From assembly GCF_900156265.1 (NCBI RefSeq), contig NZ_FTNE01000008.1, positions 109,606 to 173,605 of the forward strand: DNA of 64,000 nucleotides. Direction: 5' to 3'. Each line of letters begins with the position of its first letter. Position 1 is the stretch's first letter. The notes under the pieces were generated by a model, which had not been told where the DNA came from, ran no database searches, and saw nothing but the letters and a program-made list of their open reading frames with translations. Made by a program: the position numbers and the translations under genes. Shown here piece by piece: positions 9,301-18,576 of the stretch. Origin of the DNA: Acidiphilium rubrum. GTDB taxonomy: Bacteria > Pseudomonadota > Alphaproteobacteria > Acetobacterales > Acetobacteraceae.

Positions 9301-9484
9301 TCGCGTGTTCACGTTGCGGCCACCGTGAGGTCGCCGGGGACGCGCGGCGATGCCGCTTTTCATCGTGCTGGCGATCCGGTGGAGACTGACCGCCAACGCC
9401 GGCAGATCAATCCGTCTTCGCGCCGGTCACAAGGAGGCCGCCAAGTGCCAATACGGCGGCGCTGACCGCGCCGTCCGATATGTG

Positions 9485-9505
9485 CGTAAGCAGTTTGTTA
9501 ATAAA
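9485..9505 (+). promoter_or_regulatory. 21-base motif upstream of the chemoreceptor (copy 2)
   Basis: This contains the exact 13-mer GTTTGTTAATAAA at 9493-9505, in an AT-rich patch about 45 bases before the chemoreceptor start. It differs from 6463-6483 at only 2 of 21 positions. Position and spacing suggest a promoter or activator site; the TTAA half-sites recall CtrA boxes, but this is only a resemblance. Confidence 0.4.
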
Positions 9506-9547
9506 TCCAGGTTATTCATTGCTGATGAATTCACGAAGGTTACTGGC

Positions 9548-11440
9548 ATGACATCACTTGCCGCTCTGTCGATCCGGCTCAAACTGCTTGTCGCGTTTCT
9601 GGCAATCCTGGCCCTGGCGGCAGGGCTGGGCAGCATCAGCATCATGCGGATCAATCTCCTCAGAACCGCCGCCGACAATATCGAACAGAACCTCGTCACC
9701 GCGCAGCCGCTCAATGCGATGCAGACCCAATTTCTCCGTACCTATGACCTGACCATGCGCGATCATTGGGATTCCGTCGTCGCGACCGCATCCAATGCGG
9801 CCAACCAGGCGCGCGTGCTCGCGGCAGAGCGTGCGGCGGCGAAGGCGTTCACATCGCAATGGACCACCTATGCCGCCGGCATGGATCCCGGGATCGAAAC
9901 GGGGTACGGCAATACATTCAAAGCGACGTTTCATCAGCTGGTCAAAACCGCAGGTGCCGCCGCAGCGCTTGATGGGGCCGGTCATCATCGCCAGGCGACG
10001 GCTCTGTTGGCGCAGACACTGCCGCCCTTGGTGCATCGGTTCGACGCTGCGATGGGTAAGGATTTCGTCTATCAGGCACGTCAGGCGGGTGGGCTCTACC
10101 AAACGGCCGCCGCCGCGGCGGCTTCCAGCACCTGGTGGATCGCGATCGTGCTGGGCGTCATGGCCCTGGGCACCATTGTCATCAATTGGCTGATCATGAC
10201 CAAGGTTTCGAACCCGATCGCCGCCCTCGCCGAGGCCATGCGCCGCCTTGCGGCGGACGAGCCGATTGCCGCAATTCCGGGGATCGATCGGGGTGACGAT
10301 GTCGGCGGCATGGCGCGCGCCGTTCAGGTCTTCAAGGAGGCCGGTGTCGAGAAACGTCGCCTCGAAGCAGAAGCGCAGATCAGCGCCCAACGCGCTGAAG
10401 CCGAGCGCAGCACGACCGAAGCGGCGCGCGCCCTGGCGGCAAAGCAACTTGAAACCGTGGTCGATGCTGTGGGTGATGGCTTGGAAAAACTCAGCCAGGG
10501 CGATCTGATGGTTCGGCTGGATACGCAGTTTTCTGCCGAATACGAAAAACTCCGCAGCCATTTCAATCAGGCGATGGTCAAGCTTCAGGAGACCATGGTC
10601 TCGATCGCGGTGAACACCAAGGGTGTCAGTGCCGGTTCCGCCGAGATTACCCAGGCGTCGGACGATCTGTCACGCCGCACCGAACAACAGGCCGCGACGC
10701 TTGAACAGACCGCCGCCGCTCTCGACCAGATCACCGCCACCGTGCGCAAGACCGCCGAGGGGGCGAACCAAGCGCGCGATATCGTCAGCGCCACCAAAAA
10801 CGATGCCGTATCCTCGACCAGCGTGGTGCAGGATACGATTGCCGCAATGAGCGGGATCGAGGCATCGTCCAAACAGATCGGCAGCATCATCGGCGTGATC
10901 GACGAGATTGCGTTTCAGACCAATCTGCTTGCCCTGAACGCGGGCGTCGAAGCCGCCCGCGCCGGCGATGCGGGGCGGGGTTTTGCCGTCGTCGCCACCG
11001 AAGTGCGCGCTCTCGCCCAGCGCTCGACGGATGCCGCAAAGGAAATCAAGGTGTTGATCTCGGGCTCCGGCCAGCAGGTCGATGTCGGGGTGAAGCTGGT
11101 CGCGGAAACCGGCAACGCCCTGAACCGGATCGGTGAGCAGATCGACCGGTTGAACAGCCTGATCGCGGATATCGCGTTATCCGCGCAGGAACAGGCGACC
11201 GGCCTCAATCAGGTCAATACCGCCGTCAATCAGATGGACCAGGTGACGCAGCAGAACGCGGCAATGGTCGAGCAATCCACGGCGGCCAGCCATCATCTCG
11301 CTGGCGAGGCCACCGAATTGGAACGCTTGATCGACCAGTTCAGAATCGGGTCGCACGCCAGCCGCGATACCGCCGGCCCTGCGGCCCGCTTGCCCGCTCC
11401 CATGGCGCGAACGGTCACGCGCCGCGCAGCCCACGCATGA
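9548..11440 (+). CDS. Methyl-accepting chemotaxis protein
   Basis: A 630-residue chemoreceptor. TM1 is at about 13-33, a helical periplasmic four-helix-bundle-like ligand domain at 34-195, TM2 at about 196-217 ([22 protein letters not shown] region), then HAMP and a long cytoplasmic coiled coil. The signalling tip is well conserved ([20 protein letters not shown] and [20 protein letters not shown]). It senses an unknown ligand and would control CheA through CheW. I chose the ATG at 9548 because it directly precedes TM1 with short basic flanking sequence. No che or flagellar genes are in the window, so this is an orphan receptor next to an EAL protein. Confidence 0.92.
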   Translation: MTSLAALSIRLKLLVAFLAILALAAGLGSISIMRINLLRTAADNIEQNLVTAQPLNAMQTQFLRTYDLTMRDHWDSVVATASNAANQARVLAAERAAAKAFTSQWTTYAAGMDPGIETGYGNTFKATFHQLVKTAGAAAALDGAGHHRQATALLAQTLPPLVHRFDAAMGKDFVYQARQAGGLYQTAAAAAASSTWWIAIVLGVMALGTIVINWLIMTKVSNPIAALAEAMRRLAADEPIAAIPGIDRGDDVGGMARAVQVFKEAGVEKRRLEAEAQISAQRAEAERSTTEAARALAAKQLETVVDAVGDGLEKLSQGDLMVRLDTQFSAEYEKLRSHFNQAMVKLQETMVSIAVNTKGVSAGSAEITQASDDLSRRTEQQAATLEQTAAALDQITATVRKTAEGANQARDIVSATKNDAVSSTSVVQDTIAAMSGIEASSKQIGSIIGVIDEIAFQTNLLALNAGVEAARAGDAGRGFAVVATEVRALAQRSTDAAKEIKVLISGSGQQVDVGVKLVAETGNALNRIGEQIDRLNSLIADIALSAQEQATGLNQVNTAVNQMDQVTQQNAAMVEQSTAASHHLAGEATELERLIDQFRIGSHASRDTAGPAARLPAPMARTVTRRAAHA

Positions 11441-11715
11441 TCGGTCGCTCCGGCGGGGGCCTGGGTGTGATCCGCCCGCAGACAATCGGTCCGGTCACGG
11501 TCGCTGGATTAAAGAGGATCAAGGGACTTCCATCCACTCCAGGCATCGTTGTCAACGACCGGGCAAAGCCGGCTTGAGTCATCCGGGCGTGCGCCGGTGC
11601 AACCGCCGATGGTTCAGGGCCAACGAGGCGTGGTTACCTTCGGCCTGCAATTCGCCCTCGTCGCATGATCGGTCTAGGGTCAGTTCGGTTGTGACGGATT
11701 ATTGGAGGATCAACG

Positions 11716-11955
11716 ATGGCCACTGTGCATTATCATGTCGTGCCGCATGACGGCGGTTGGGCGTACAAGCTGGGGGATGTGTTTTCCGAGACGTTTGCCA
11801 CCAAGGCGGCGGCGATGAAGGCGGCGCATCGGGTCGCGCGCGAGCAGAGCGTGCCGGGCGAGACCGCGACGATCCAGTTTCAGGATGAGACGGGCGCCTG
11901 GCACACCGAGGTGGCGTTGGGCAGTGATCGGCCGGAGGCGGATTTGACGGCGTGA
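11716..11955 (+). CDS. DUF2188-domain small protein
   Basis: A 79-residue protein beginning MATVHYHVVPHDGGWAYKLG, with the family pattern in which a Trp-containing strand is followed by an Ala-rich helix (FATKAAAMKAAHRVAREQ) and then a Gln-rich strand (ATIQFQDETGAWHTE). This fits DUF2188, a family of small proteins of unknown function related to short dsRNA-binding-like folds. A good ribosome-binding sequence (GGAGGATC) sits 6-12 bases before the ATG. It stands alone between the chemoreceptor and a convergent tautomerase gene. Confidence 0.75.
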   Translation: MATVHYHVVPHDGGWAYKLGDVFSETFATKAAAMKAAHRVAREQSVPGETATIQFQDETGAWHTEVALGSDRPEADLTA

Positions 11956-11977
11956 GCCACCTTGGCCGGTTGCTCGC

Positions 11978-12208
11978 TCAGAGCGGATCGTAGCCGGGTT
12001 TTTTGAACAGGGTTGCCGGTTTGCCGATGATGTCCGGCCGGTAGACGGTTTCGACCCAGTCGTCTGGCTCGATATCTTCCAGGCTGACGGAGACGGCGTC
12101 TGCGGTGACGTTGGCGCTGGCCATCAGGGCTTTGGTAATTTCATCGGCGATGATGGATTTTTGTGCGTCAGAGCGACCGGTCTGAAGCTTGATGATCACA
12201 TGCGGCAT
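11978..12208 (-). CDS. 4-oxalocrotonate tautomerase-family protein (PptA-like)
   Basis: A 76-residue protein that would expose Pro as its first residue after Met removal (M-PHVIIKLQTGRSDAQK), the catalytic base of this superfamily. The C-terminal ending KKPGYDPL and internal SVSLEDIEPDDWVETVY closely resemble PptA (YdcE) of enterobacteria. Such enzymes tautomerise keto-enol acids such as phenylpyruvate; the physiological substrate is usually unknown. I chose the ATG at 12206-12208 because it places Pro at position 2; an upstream in-frame start would bury it. It is divergent from the aldo/keto reductase. Confidence 0.85.
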   Translation of the reverse strand: MPHVIIKLQTGRSDAQKSIIADEITKALMASANVTADAVSVSLEDIEPDDWVETVYRPDIIGKPATLFKKPGYDPL

Positions 12209-12523
12209 GGTGTTGTCCTGGTGTGTTGCGGTGGGTGTGTAACGCGGTACCGCCGGCTCGGTATTGTTGGTTGGTGACATGTTCCAGCCAATCGACCGGC
12301 GAGCCGTTCAGCTTTTTCTGCACCGCGATGTGGCTCATGGCGGTGGTGGCGGTGGGACACTGTCTTTGCCATGAAACCTGCGAGATCGCCGAGTTCGAAC
12401 AGCGTCTGGGTCATTGTACGCCACCCCGCACAGCCTGTGCCGATTACTCCGTATTATCACGCGGGCGCATGCTGCCTATCTGCAAGGTCAAGCCCGATGC
12501 GGGTGATATTCTGGAGGCGTAAA

Positions 12524-13405
12524 ATGAGCGAGATCGGCAACTCCGGCACCTTTCGGCTGGGTGGGCGTGACGTGCGGCGGATGGGCTACGGGGCGATGCA
12601 GCTTGCCGGGCCGGGCGTGTTCGGGCCGCCGAAAGATCCCGATGCGGCGATTGCGGTGCTGCGGGCGGCGGTGGACGCTGGGGTGAACCATATCGATACC
12701 AGCGATTTCTACGGGCCGCATGTGACGAATCAATTGATCCGGTCGGCGTTGCATCCGTATCCGGACGATCTGGTGATCGTGACCAAGATCGGCGCGTGGC
12801 GGGGCGATGATGCATCGTGGAACCCGGCATTTTCGGCCGCGGAACTGACGCAGGCGGTGCATGACAACCTGCGACATCTGGGGGTTGCGGCGCTTGATGT
12901 GGTCAATCTGCGGCTGATGTTCGGGAGTCATGGTCCGGCCGAAGGATCGCTGGCGGCGCCGCTGACGGTGCTGGCGGAACTGCAGCGCCAGGGGTTGGTG
13001 CGCCACATCGGGCTGAGCAACGCAACACCGGCGCAGATTGCCGAGGCGCGGGGGATTGCTGACATCGTTTGCGTGCAGAACCACTATAATCTGGTGCAGC
13101 GCCACGACGATGGGTTGATCGATACGCTGGGTGCGGCCGGGATTGCCTATGTGCCGTTCTTTCCGCTGGGTGGATTTTCGCCGTTGCAGTCCAGCGCGCT
13201 CGACGAGGTGGCGGCGGGGCTGGGTGCGACGCCAATGCAGGTGGCGCTGGCCTGGCTGCTGCGGCGGGCACCGAATATTCTGCTGATCCCGGGCACATCC
13301 TCGGTCGCTCATCTGCGGGAGAATCTGGCGGCGGGGGCGCTGGTATTGCCGGCGGCGGCGATGGCGGTGCTCGACCGGATCGGCGATTGGGCGGGCGCTG
13401 CTTAG
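12524..13405 (+). CDS. Aldo/keto reductase family oxidoreductase (YdbC-like)
   Basis: A 293-residue TIM-barrel NADPH-dependent oxidoreductase. Seen: the N-terminal strand with RRMGYGAMQLAG, the Asp and Tyr of HIDTSDFYGPH, the Lys of VIVTKIG, and C-terminal cofactor residues in LLIPGTSSVAHLRENLAA. At the position of the usual catalytic His the sequence reads LDVVNLRLM (Asn), as I recall for YdbC-like members. The start ATG at 12524 is preceded by CTGGAGG. The 315 bases upstream, shared with the divergent tautomerase, contain no other convincing gene. Confidence 0.85.
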   Translation: MSEIGNSGTFRLGGRDVRRMGYGAMQLAGPGVFGPPKDPDAAIAVLRAAVDAGVNHIDTSDFYGPHVTNQLIRSALHPYPDDLVIVTKIGAWRGDDASWNPAFSAAELTQAVHDNLRHLGVAALDVVNLRLMFGSHGPAEGSLAAPLTVLAELQRQGLVRHIGLSNATPAQIAEARGIADIVCVQNHYNLVQRHDDGLIDTLGAAGIAYVPFFPLGGFSPLQSSALDEVAAGLGATPMQVALAWLLRRAPNILLIPGTSSVAHLRENLAAGALVLPAAAMAVLDRIGDWAGAA

Positions 13406-13529
13406 CGCGGCTCGGGACGCTTCAGGGAGACAGGTGAACCCTGTTTTCCCGATGTCCCGCCACGATGCCCATTGACGCGACTACGGCGGCTTCGTCAGGT
13501 ATAAGGGTCGAAACCTGCTGAGGCTGCCC

Positions 13530-14612
13530 TTGCCCTTGTCCGCGATCCGTGAACTGCCGCTCGACCAGTTGCTTCTCGGCGATGCCGCCGAGACGATGCG
13601 GATGCTGCCCGATGCGTCGATCGACTGTATTTTCGCCGATCCGCCGTATAATCTGCAGTTGCGCGGGGAATTGCGGCGGCCGGATGACAGTCTGGTCGAT
13701 GGGGTGGATGACGATTGGGATAAATTTTCCGATTTCGCCGCCTATGACGCGTTTTCGCGGGCCTGGCTGACCGAGGCGCGGCGGTTGCTGCACAAGGATG
13801 CGACGATCTGGGTGATCGGGTCGTATCATAATATTTTCAGGCTTGGCGCGATCATGCAGGATCTGGGATTCTGGATTTTGAACGACGTGATCTGGCGCAA
13901 GACCAACCCGATGCCGAATTTCCGCGGCCGGCGGTTCACCAACGCGCATGAGACCATGATCTGGGCGGCGCGGGAGCCGAAATCGCGCTACCGGTTCAAT
14001 TATCAGGCGATGAAATCATTGAACGACGACACGCAGATGCGCAGCGACTGGACGATTCCGCTGTGCACCGGCAACGAGCGGCTGCGCAATCAGCACGGGC
14101 TGAAGCTGCACCCGACCCAAAAGCCCGAGGCGTTGCTGCACCGGGTTATTCTGGCGGCGACCAATGTGGATGACGTGGTGCTCGACCCGTTTTCCGGCAC
14201 GGCGACGACGGCGGCGGTGGCGAAGCGGCTGAACCGGCATTTCATCGGGATCGAGCGGCATCCCGCCTATGTCGAGGCGGGGTGGGCACGGCTGCGCGCG
14301 CTGCGGGCGGCGCCGGCGCATCTGACCAGTTCGGCGACCAACCGGCGCGAGGCGCCGCGGATCGCGTTCGGGGTGCTGGTGGAGCGCGGGCTGGTGCCGG
14401 CGGGAACCGTGCTGCACGACCGGTTGCGGCGGATTGCGGCGACGGTGACGGCGGATGGCACGATCATCGCCGGGGCGCATCGCGGCTCGATCCATCAGGT
14501 CGGCTCGCTGGTGCAGAACGCAGCGAGTTGCAACGGGTGGACGTTCTGGCATGTCGAGCGGGACGGCAGGCTTGTCGCGCTGGACCATGTGCGCGAAACC
14601 TTGCGACCATGA
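13530..14612 (+). CDS. ccrM: Cell-cycle adenine-N6 DNA methyltransferase, CcrM type (predicted GANTC)
   Basis: A 360-residue beta-class N6-adenine methyltransferase. The catalytic DPPY motif (FADPPYNLQL) is near residue 36-44 and the SAM-binding motif (DPFSGTATTAAVAKRL) near 218. A C-terminal extension of about 90 residues (HRGSIHQVGSLVQNAASCNGW) is typical of CcrM and required for DNA recognition in the family. CcrM methylates GANTC and couples replication with cell-cycle transcription in alphaproteobacteria. I chose TTG at 13530 because GAGG lies 7-10 bases upstream; a second TTG at 13536 is possible. It overlaps yicC by 4 bases, an unusual coupling. Confidence 0.9.
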   Translation: MPLSAIRELPLDQLLLGDAAETMRMLPDASIDCIFADPPYNLQLRGELRRPDDSLVDGVDDDWDKFSDFAAYDAFSRAWLTEARRLLHKDATIWVIGSYHNIFRLGAIMQDLGFWILNDVIWRKTNPMPNFRGRRFTNAHETMIWAAREPKSRYRFNYQAMKSLNDDTQMRSDWTIPLCTGNERLRNQHGLKLHPTQKPEALLHRVILAATNVDDVVLDPFSGTATTAAVAKRLNRHFIGIERHPAYVEAGWARLRALRAAPAHLTSSATNRREAPRIAFGVLVERGLVPAGTVLHDRLRRIAATVTADGTIIAGAHRGSIHQVGSLVQNAASCNGWTFWHVERDGRLVALDHVRETLRP

Positions 14613-15538
14613 GCAATACTGTTTCGATGATTTCGCCTGGGCTCGCTTCGATGACCGGGTTTGCCCGGGTGGCCGGGGCGCATGAGGCGACCAGCTATGC
14701 CTGGGAGTTGCGCAGCGTTAACGGCAAGGGGTTCGACCTCAAGCTGCGGCTGCCGCCCGGATTCGATGCGCTGGAACCGGCGCTGCGCGACGCGGCAGGG
14801 CGACGGCTGAAGCGCGGCAATGTTTCGGTGACGCTGACGCTCAAGCGTGAGGCGGCGGTGGGCACCATGATCGATGAGGCGGTGCTCGAGCGGTATCGCG
14901 CGCGGGCGGTGGCGTTGGCGGCGCAGATTCCCGGCGCGCCGGCCCCCTGCGCGGCGGCGTTGCTGGCGTTGCCGGGGGTGATCCGCCCGGTGAGCCACGA
15001 TGCCGGCGAGATCGAGGACGATGAGGCGGCGCAGGTGGCGCTGGCGAGCGAATTGGCAGCGAGTTTCGAGGCGGCGCTGGACGACCTGGTGGTGGCGCGG
15101 CTTGCCGAGGGCGCGCGGCTGGGTGTGATGATCGCGGCGTTTCTTGACCGGATCGAGGCGCAGGTGCAGGCCGCGTGGGCGCGTGCCGATGAGCAGGTGA
15201 CGCAGCATCGGGCCCGGCTGGAAGCGGCGCTGGCGGTTTTGCTGAGCGAGGCCAATCCGGTCGCACCGGATCGGCTGGCGCAGGAGGTGGCGCTGCTGGC
15301 GACCAAATCGGACGTGCGCGAGGAGTTGGACCGTCTGGGTGCCCATTGCGCGGCAGCGCGGGCGCTGCTGGGCGAGGCGGCGCCGATCGGGCGGCGGTTC
15401 GATTTTCTGATGCAGGAGTTCAATCGCGAGGCGAATACGCTGTGCAGCAAATCGACCGCGCTGGCGCTGACCGCGATCGGGCTCGAGATGAAGGCGGCGA
15501 TCGAGCAATTGCGCGAACAGGTGCAGAATATTGAATAG
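14609..15538 (+). CDS. yicC: YicC family endoribonuclease-like protein
   Basis: A 309-residue protein with the family N-terminus SMTGFARV (about 15-22) and the C-terminal signature FDFLMQEFNREANTLCSKST. YicC proteins are reported endoribonucleases or adaptors in RNA turnover and stress survival. It starts inside the ccrM stop codon (ATGA) and ends 6 bases before gmk, so the three genes are almost certainly one transcript; yicC-gmk adjacency is common in bacteria. The annotated ATG adds about 14 residues before SMTGFA; an ATG a few codons later could be the true start. Confidence 0.87.
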   Translation: MSNTVSMISPGLASMTGFARVAGAHEATSYAWELRSVNGKGFDLKLRLPPGFDALEPALRDAAGRRLKRGNVSVTLTLKREAAVGTMIDEAVLERYRARAVALAAQIPGAPAPCAAALLALPGVIRPVSHDAGEIEDDEAAQVALASELAASFEAALDDLVVARLAEGARLGVMIAAFLDRIEAQVQAAWARADEQVTQHRARLEAALAVLLSEANPVAPDRLAQEVALLATKSDVREELDRLGAHCAAARALLGEAAPIGRRFDFLMQEFNREANTLCSKSTALALTAIGLEMKAAIEQLREQVQNIE

Positions 15539-15544
15539 ACCCCG

Positions 15545-16126
15545 ATGAAGCGGCGCGGGCTTTGCCTGGTGCTGGCGGCGCCTTCGGGTGCGGGCAAGAC
15601 ATCGCTCTCGCGCGCGTTGCTGGACGGGGATGAGTTCATGTCGCTCTCGGTGAGTGCCACCACCCGCGCGCCGCGGCCGGGCGAGCAGGAGGGCGTGCAT
15701 TATTATTTCAAGACGCCTGAAACCTTCGCCGCAATGATCGCCGCAGGGGATTTCCTGGAGCATGCCAGCGTGTTCGGGCGGTCGTACGGCACGCCGCGCG
15801 CACCGGTTGAAGCGGCGCTGGCGGCTGGGCGCGATATTCTGTTCGATATCGACTGGCAAGGCTACCGGCAATTGCGCGCGGCGCTGCCGAACGATGTGAT
15901 GGGCGTGTTCATCCGCACGCCGACGCTTGCGGATCTGCGCACCAGGCTGATCGGGCGCGGCGATGACGCAGCGACGATCGCGCGGCGGATGGCGGAGGCG
16001 GAGACCGAGTTGGCACACCAGACCGAGTTCGATTTCATCATCGAGAACCGCGATTTCGACGTGGCGCTGACCGATTTGCGGGCGGTCCGGCGGGCGTGCC
16101 GGTTGATGACGTCGCGGCTGGCGTAG
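15545..16126 (+). CDS. gmk: Guanylate kinase
   Basis: A 193-residue GMP kinase that converts GMP to GDP with ATP in purine nucleotide metabolism. It has the P-loop APSGAGKTS at about 11-19, the GMP-binding segment SVSATTRAPRPGEQEGVHYYF, and the lid/Asp region ILFDIDWQGYRQLR. It is slightly short but full length. It follows yicC by 6 bases and is the last gene of the ccrM-yicC-gmk run. Confidence 0.93.
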   Translation: MKRRGLCLVLAAPSGAGKTSLSRALLDGDEFMSLSVSATTRAPRPGEQEGVHYYFKTPETFAAMIAAGDFLEHASVFGRSYGTPRAPVEAALAAGRDILFDIDWQGYRQLRAALPNDVMGVFIRTPTLADLRTRLIGRGDDAATIARRMAEAETELAHQTEFDFIIENRDFDVALTDLRAVRRACRLMTSRLA

Positions 16127-16171
16127 TTCCCGCATCGTTGCGTTCACGCTGCACCTGGCTAGAGTGATCGC

Positions 16172-17104
16172 TTGGACATCACCCCACCCCGCCTGTACCT
16201 GTATTTCGATGCGGTGATCCGCCACGGGTCGATCCGCGGCGCGGCGGAGGCACTGCGCGTTGCCGCTTCGGCGGTCAGCCGCCGCATTCTCGACCTCGAA
16301 GCCGAGCTCGGCACCGCCTTGTTCGACCGCTCGCAGAAAGGTGTGCAGCTCACGCCGGCTGGTGAAATCTTCGCCGCCCATGTCCGCCGCGTGCTGGCCG
16401 ATGTTCGCCAGACCAGCGAGGCGTTGCAGGAATTGCAGGGGCCGATGCGCGGCCATGTCATCCTCGCCTCCGCCGAATCCGCGGCGATCGAACTGCTGCC
16501 CGGCATGATGGTGCAATTCCAGCAGCAATTTCCGCATGTGCGGTTCAGCGTCGCGGTCGGCACGCCCGCCGCCCTGCTGGCTGATCTGCTGGACGACCGG
16601 GCCGATCTGATCCTGACCCATGAGGAGCCGCACCATCACGATGTCGCGGTGCTCGCTGAGATCGGCAAGTCGTTCTGCGCCATGATGCGCATCGGCCATC
16701 CGCTGGCCGCCCACCCCGTACTGTCGATCCACGACTGCCTGGGCTACCCGATCGTCCTGGCCGAGGCCGACCTCGCCGCGCGTGCGCTGGTCGATACCGC
16801 CCTGGCCGATTCGGAAATCACCATGGGCAGTGCCACCATCAAGACCAAACCGGTGCTGATCACCAACATGTTCGAGGTGATGAAGCACTACGTACGCCTG
16901 ACCGACGCGGTGTCCTTTCAGTTCCACCTCGCCGGCAGCGCCCGCGCGCCGCTCGACGGCGTCATCGCGATCCCCCTGGCTGACCGGCAGCTCGCCAGCG
17001 CACGGCTGTTTCTTGCCGCCCGCCGCGGTCGCATTCTGTCCAGCAGCGCCCAGGCCGTGGCCGAGGCGCTGCAGGCCGGCCTGTCCGGCACCGATCAGGC
17101 CTGA
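16172..17104 (+). CDS. LysR-family transcriptional regulator
   Basis: A 310-residue regulator with an N-terminal winged helix (LYLYFDAVIRHGSIRGAAEA ... SAVSRRILDLEAELGTALF ... LTPAGE) and a C-terminal LysR substrate-binding domain (GHVILASAESAAIELLPGMM onward). It uses a TTG start; no in-frame ATG or GTG gives a complete helix-turn-helix. No divergent target gene is adjacent, since it follows gmk in the same direction, so its regulon is unclear. The preferred effector cannot be inferred. Confidence 0.87.
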   Translation: MDITPPRLYLYFDAVIRHGSIRGAAEALRVAASAVSRRILDLEAELGTALFDRSQKGVQLTPAGEIFAAHVRRVLADVRQTSEALQELQGPMRGHVILASAESAAIELLPGMMVQFQQQFPHVRFSVAVGTPAALLADLLDDRADLILTHEEPHHHDVAVLAEIGKSFCAMMRIGHPLAAHPVLSIHDCLGYPIVLAEADLAARALVDTALADSEITMGSATIKTKPVLITNMFEVMKHYVRLTDAVSFQFHLAGSARAPLDGVIAIPLADRQLASARLFLAARRGRILSSSAQAVAEALQAGLSGTDQA

Positions 17105-17356
17105 ACCAGCCGCGCCGCGTTCTGTTTTCGGCAACGGGGTGGCCTGATTATTATACTATCCGTTTCGGTCAAGCATGGTTAACAAAACCTATCGAATTAC
17201 TGAACCAAGCCTTTCCAGACGACGCATAAATCGAGAGTTTTTTTGCAGAAGACCGAATTTCCGCGCGCGGTACCTGTCGTTTCCACGCTTTATCCCCCCA
17301 CCACGTGCAGCCGCGCCTGGTGGCGTTCACCGGCGCCCTAGTCAGGAACATCCGAC

Positions 17357-18343
17357 ATGAGCAGCAGCACCATCGGCAGCACGACGATCACCACACTGAA
17401 GCAAGGCCGCGCGGCCGACCCGAGCCCGCCGCCCTGTTTCGTCGCCGGGACCCGTATCCTGACCGCCAGGGGCGAAGTCGCGGTGGAGCATCTGCGCGCT
17501 GGCGAGGCGCTTGTTCTGGCAAATGGCCAGACCGCACCGCTCGTATGGCTCGGACATCGGCGGATCGATCTGCTCCTCCACCCGCAGCGCGAACGCGACC
17601 TGCCCGTACTGATCGAGGCCAGTGCCATCGCCGATGGTATGCCCAGGCGTGACCTGATGCTTTCGCCTGACCATGCGTTGTTGCTTGAAGGTCACCTGAT
17701 CCCTGCCAGGTCGCTGATCAATGGCGTTACCATCCGTCAGGTCGGATCAGGGACCATCACCTATTATCATGTCGAGCTACCGACCCACGCCGTGGTGCAG
17801 GCCGAGGGTGTTCCGGCGGAATCCCTCCGCAAAACCCGCAGTCGCGCCGCGTTCGACAACGGCGACGGACCACTCGTCCTGCACCCCGAATTTGCGCAAT
17901 TCCGGCGCGAATCGGATGGCTGCGCACCGTTCGCGACCGCGGGCCGCATCGTCGAACGCGTCCGCCGCCGCCTGCTCGCACGCGCCGCCATCACCACCAC
18001 CAGTGATCCCGCGATGATCATCCGCCGCCGCGCCGATGGTGCCGCGATCATTGAAAGCCGCAGCGCCATTCCCGGCCACATCACCCACGACCCGCGCGAC
18101 TGCCGCCAGCTCGGCATCAAGATCGCGACACTGACGATCGATGACACGATCATCCCGCTCGACCACACGGCCCTGACCGAAGGCTGGCACAACCCCGAAC
18201 CCGGCGGACGCTGGACCGACGGGGCAGCGGTGATCCCCGCGGCATTGCTGACCGACTCGGTTGAGATCGCCGTCAGCATCGCCGCGACCTTGGCTTATCC
18301 GATCGGTCGGAGCGCGACGCGCGTACGCCACCGCGCCCGCTGA
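17357..18343 (+). CDS. Hint-domain protein (hedgehog/intein-type, PF13403-like)
   Basis: A 328-residue protein. Residues 27-180 hold a Hint module: the nucleophile Cys in PPCFVAGTRILTARGEVAVEH is at about 27, followed by GHRRIDL, and LSPDHALLLEG carries the conserved His. In autoprocessing Hint proteins the Cys starts a thioester shift that releases or modifies the N-terminal part. Here only about 26 Ser/Thr-rich residues precede the Cys, and a Leu-rich C-terminal region of about 150 residues of unknown role follows. The 250 bases upstream are AT-rich and contain only promoter-like sequence. Similar stand-alone Hint proteins are frequent in Acetobacteraceae and of unknown function. Confidence 0.75.
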   Translation: MSSSTIGSTTITTLKQGRAADPSPPPCFVAGTRILTARGEVAVEHLRAGEALVLANGQTAPLVWLGHRRIDLLLHPQRERDLPVLIEASAIADGMPRRDLMLSPDHALLLEGHLIPARSLINGVTIRQVGSGTITYYHVELPTHAVVQAEGVPAESLRKTRSRAAFDNGDGPLVLHPEFAQFRRESDGCAPFATAGRIVERVRRRLLARAAITTTSDPAMIIRRRADGAAIIESRSAIPGHITHDPRDCRQLGIKIATLTIDDTIIPLDHTALTEGWHNPEPGGRWTDGAAVIPAALLTDSVEIAVSIAATLAYPIGRSATRVRHRAR

Positions 18344-18576
18344 CGGGCTGATCCGCAACCGGCCCCTCTCCGCAAACCAGCTCAGACATCGATCCACCAT
18401 GTCGGGCCGCACGATCGGACCAACCGTGGCTGTGTGCGGATCACAGCGGCGGTAATGGCTTGTTTCCCACACGGCATCGCTTGTCCCTATCGCGGCGTCC
18501 ATCGCGAAGGCCCTTGTTTGAGGTCAAATCCGGTAGCGCGTATGAGATGAACCGCGGCTTTGGCGCAGAGGGTGAC

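Noticed and set aside
14495..17134. Long open frame (879 codons) on the minus strand across ccrM end, yicC, gmk and the LysR gene
   Set aside because: It is antisense to four well-supported genes. Its His/Gln/Arg-rich composition is that expected of a reverse frame in high-GC DNA, and it matches no known protein.
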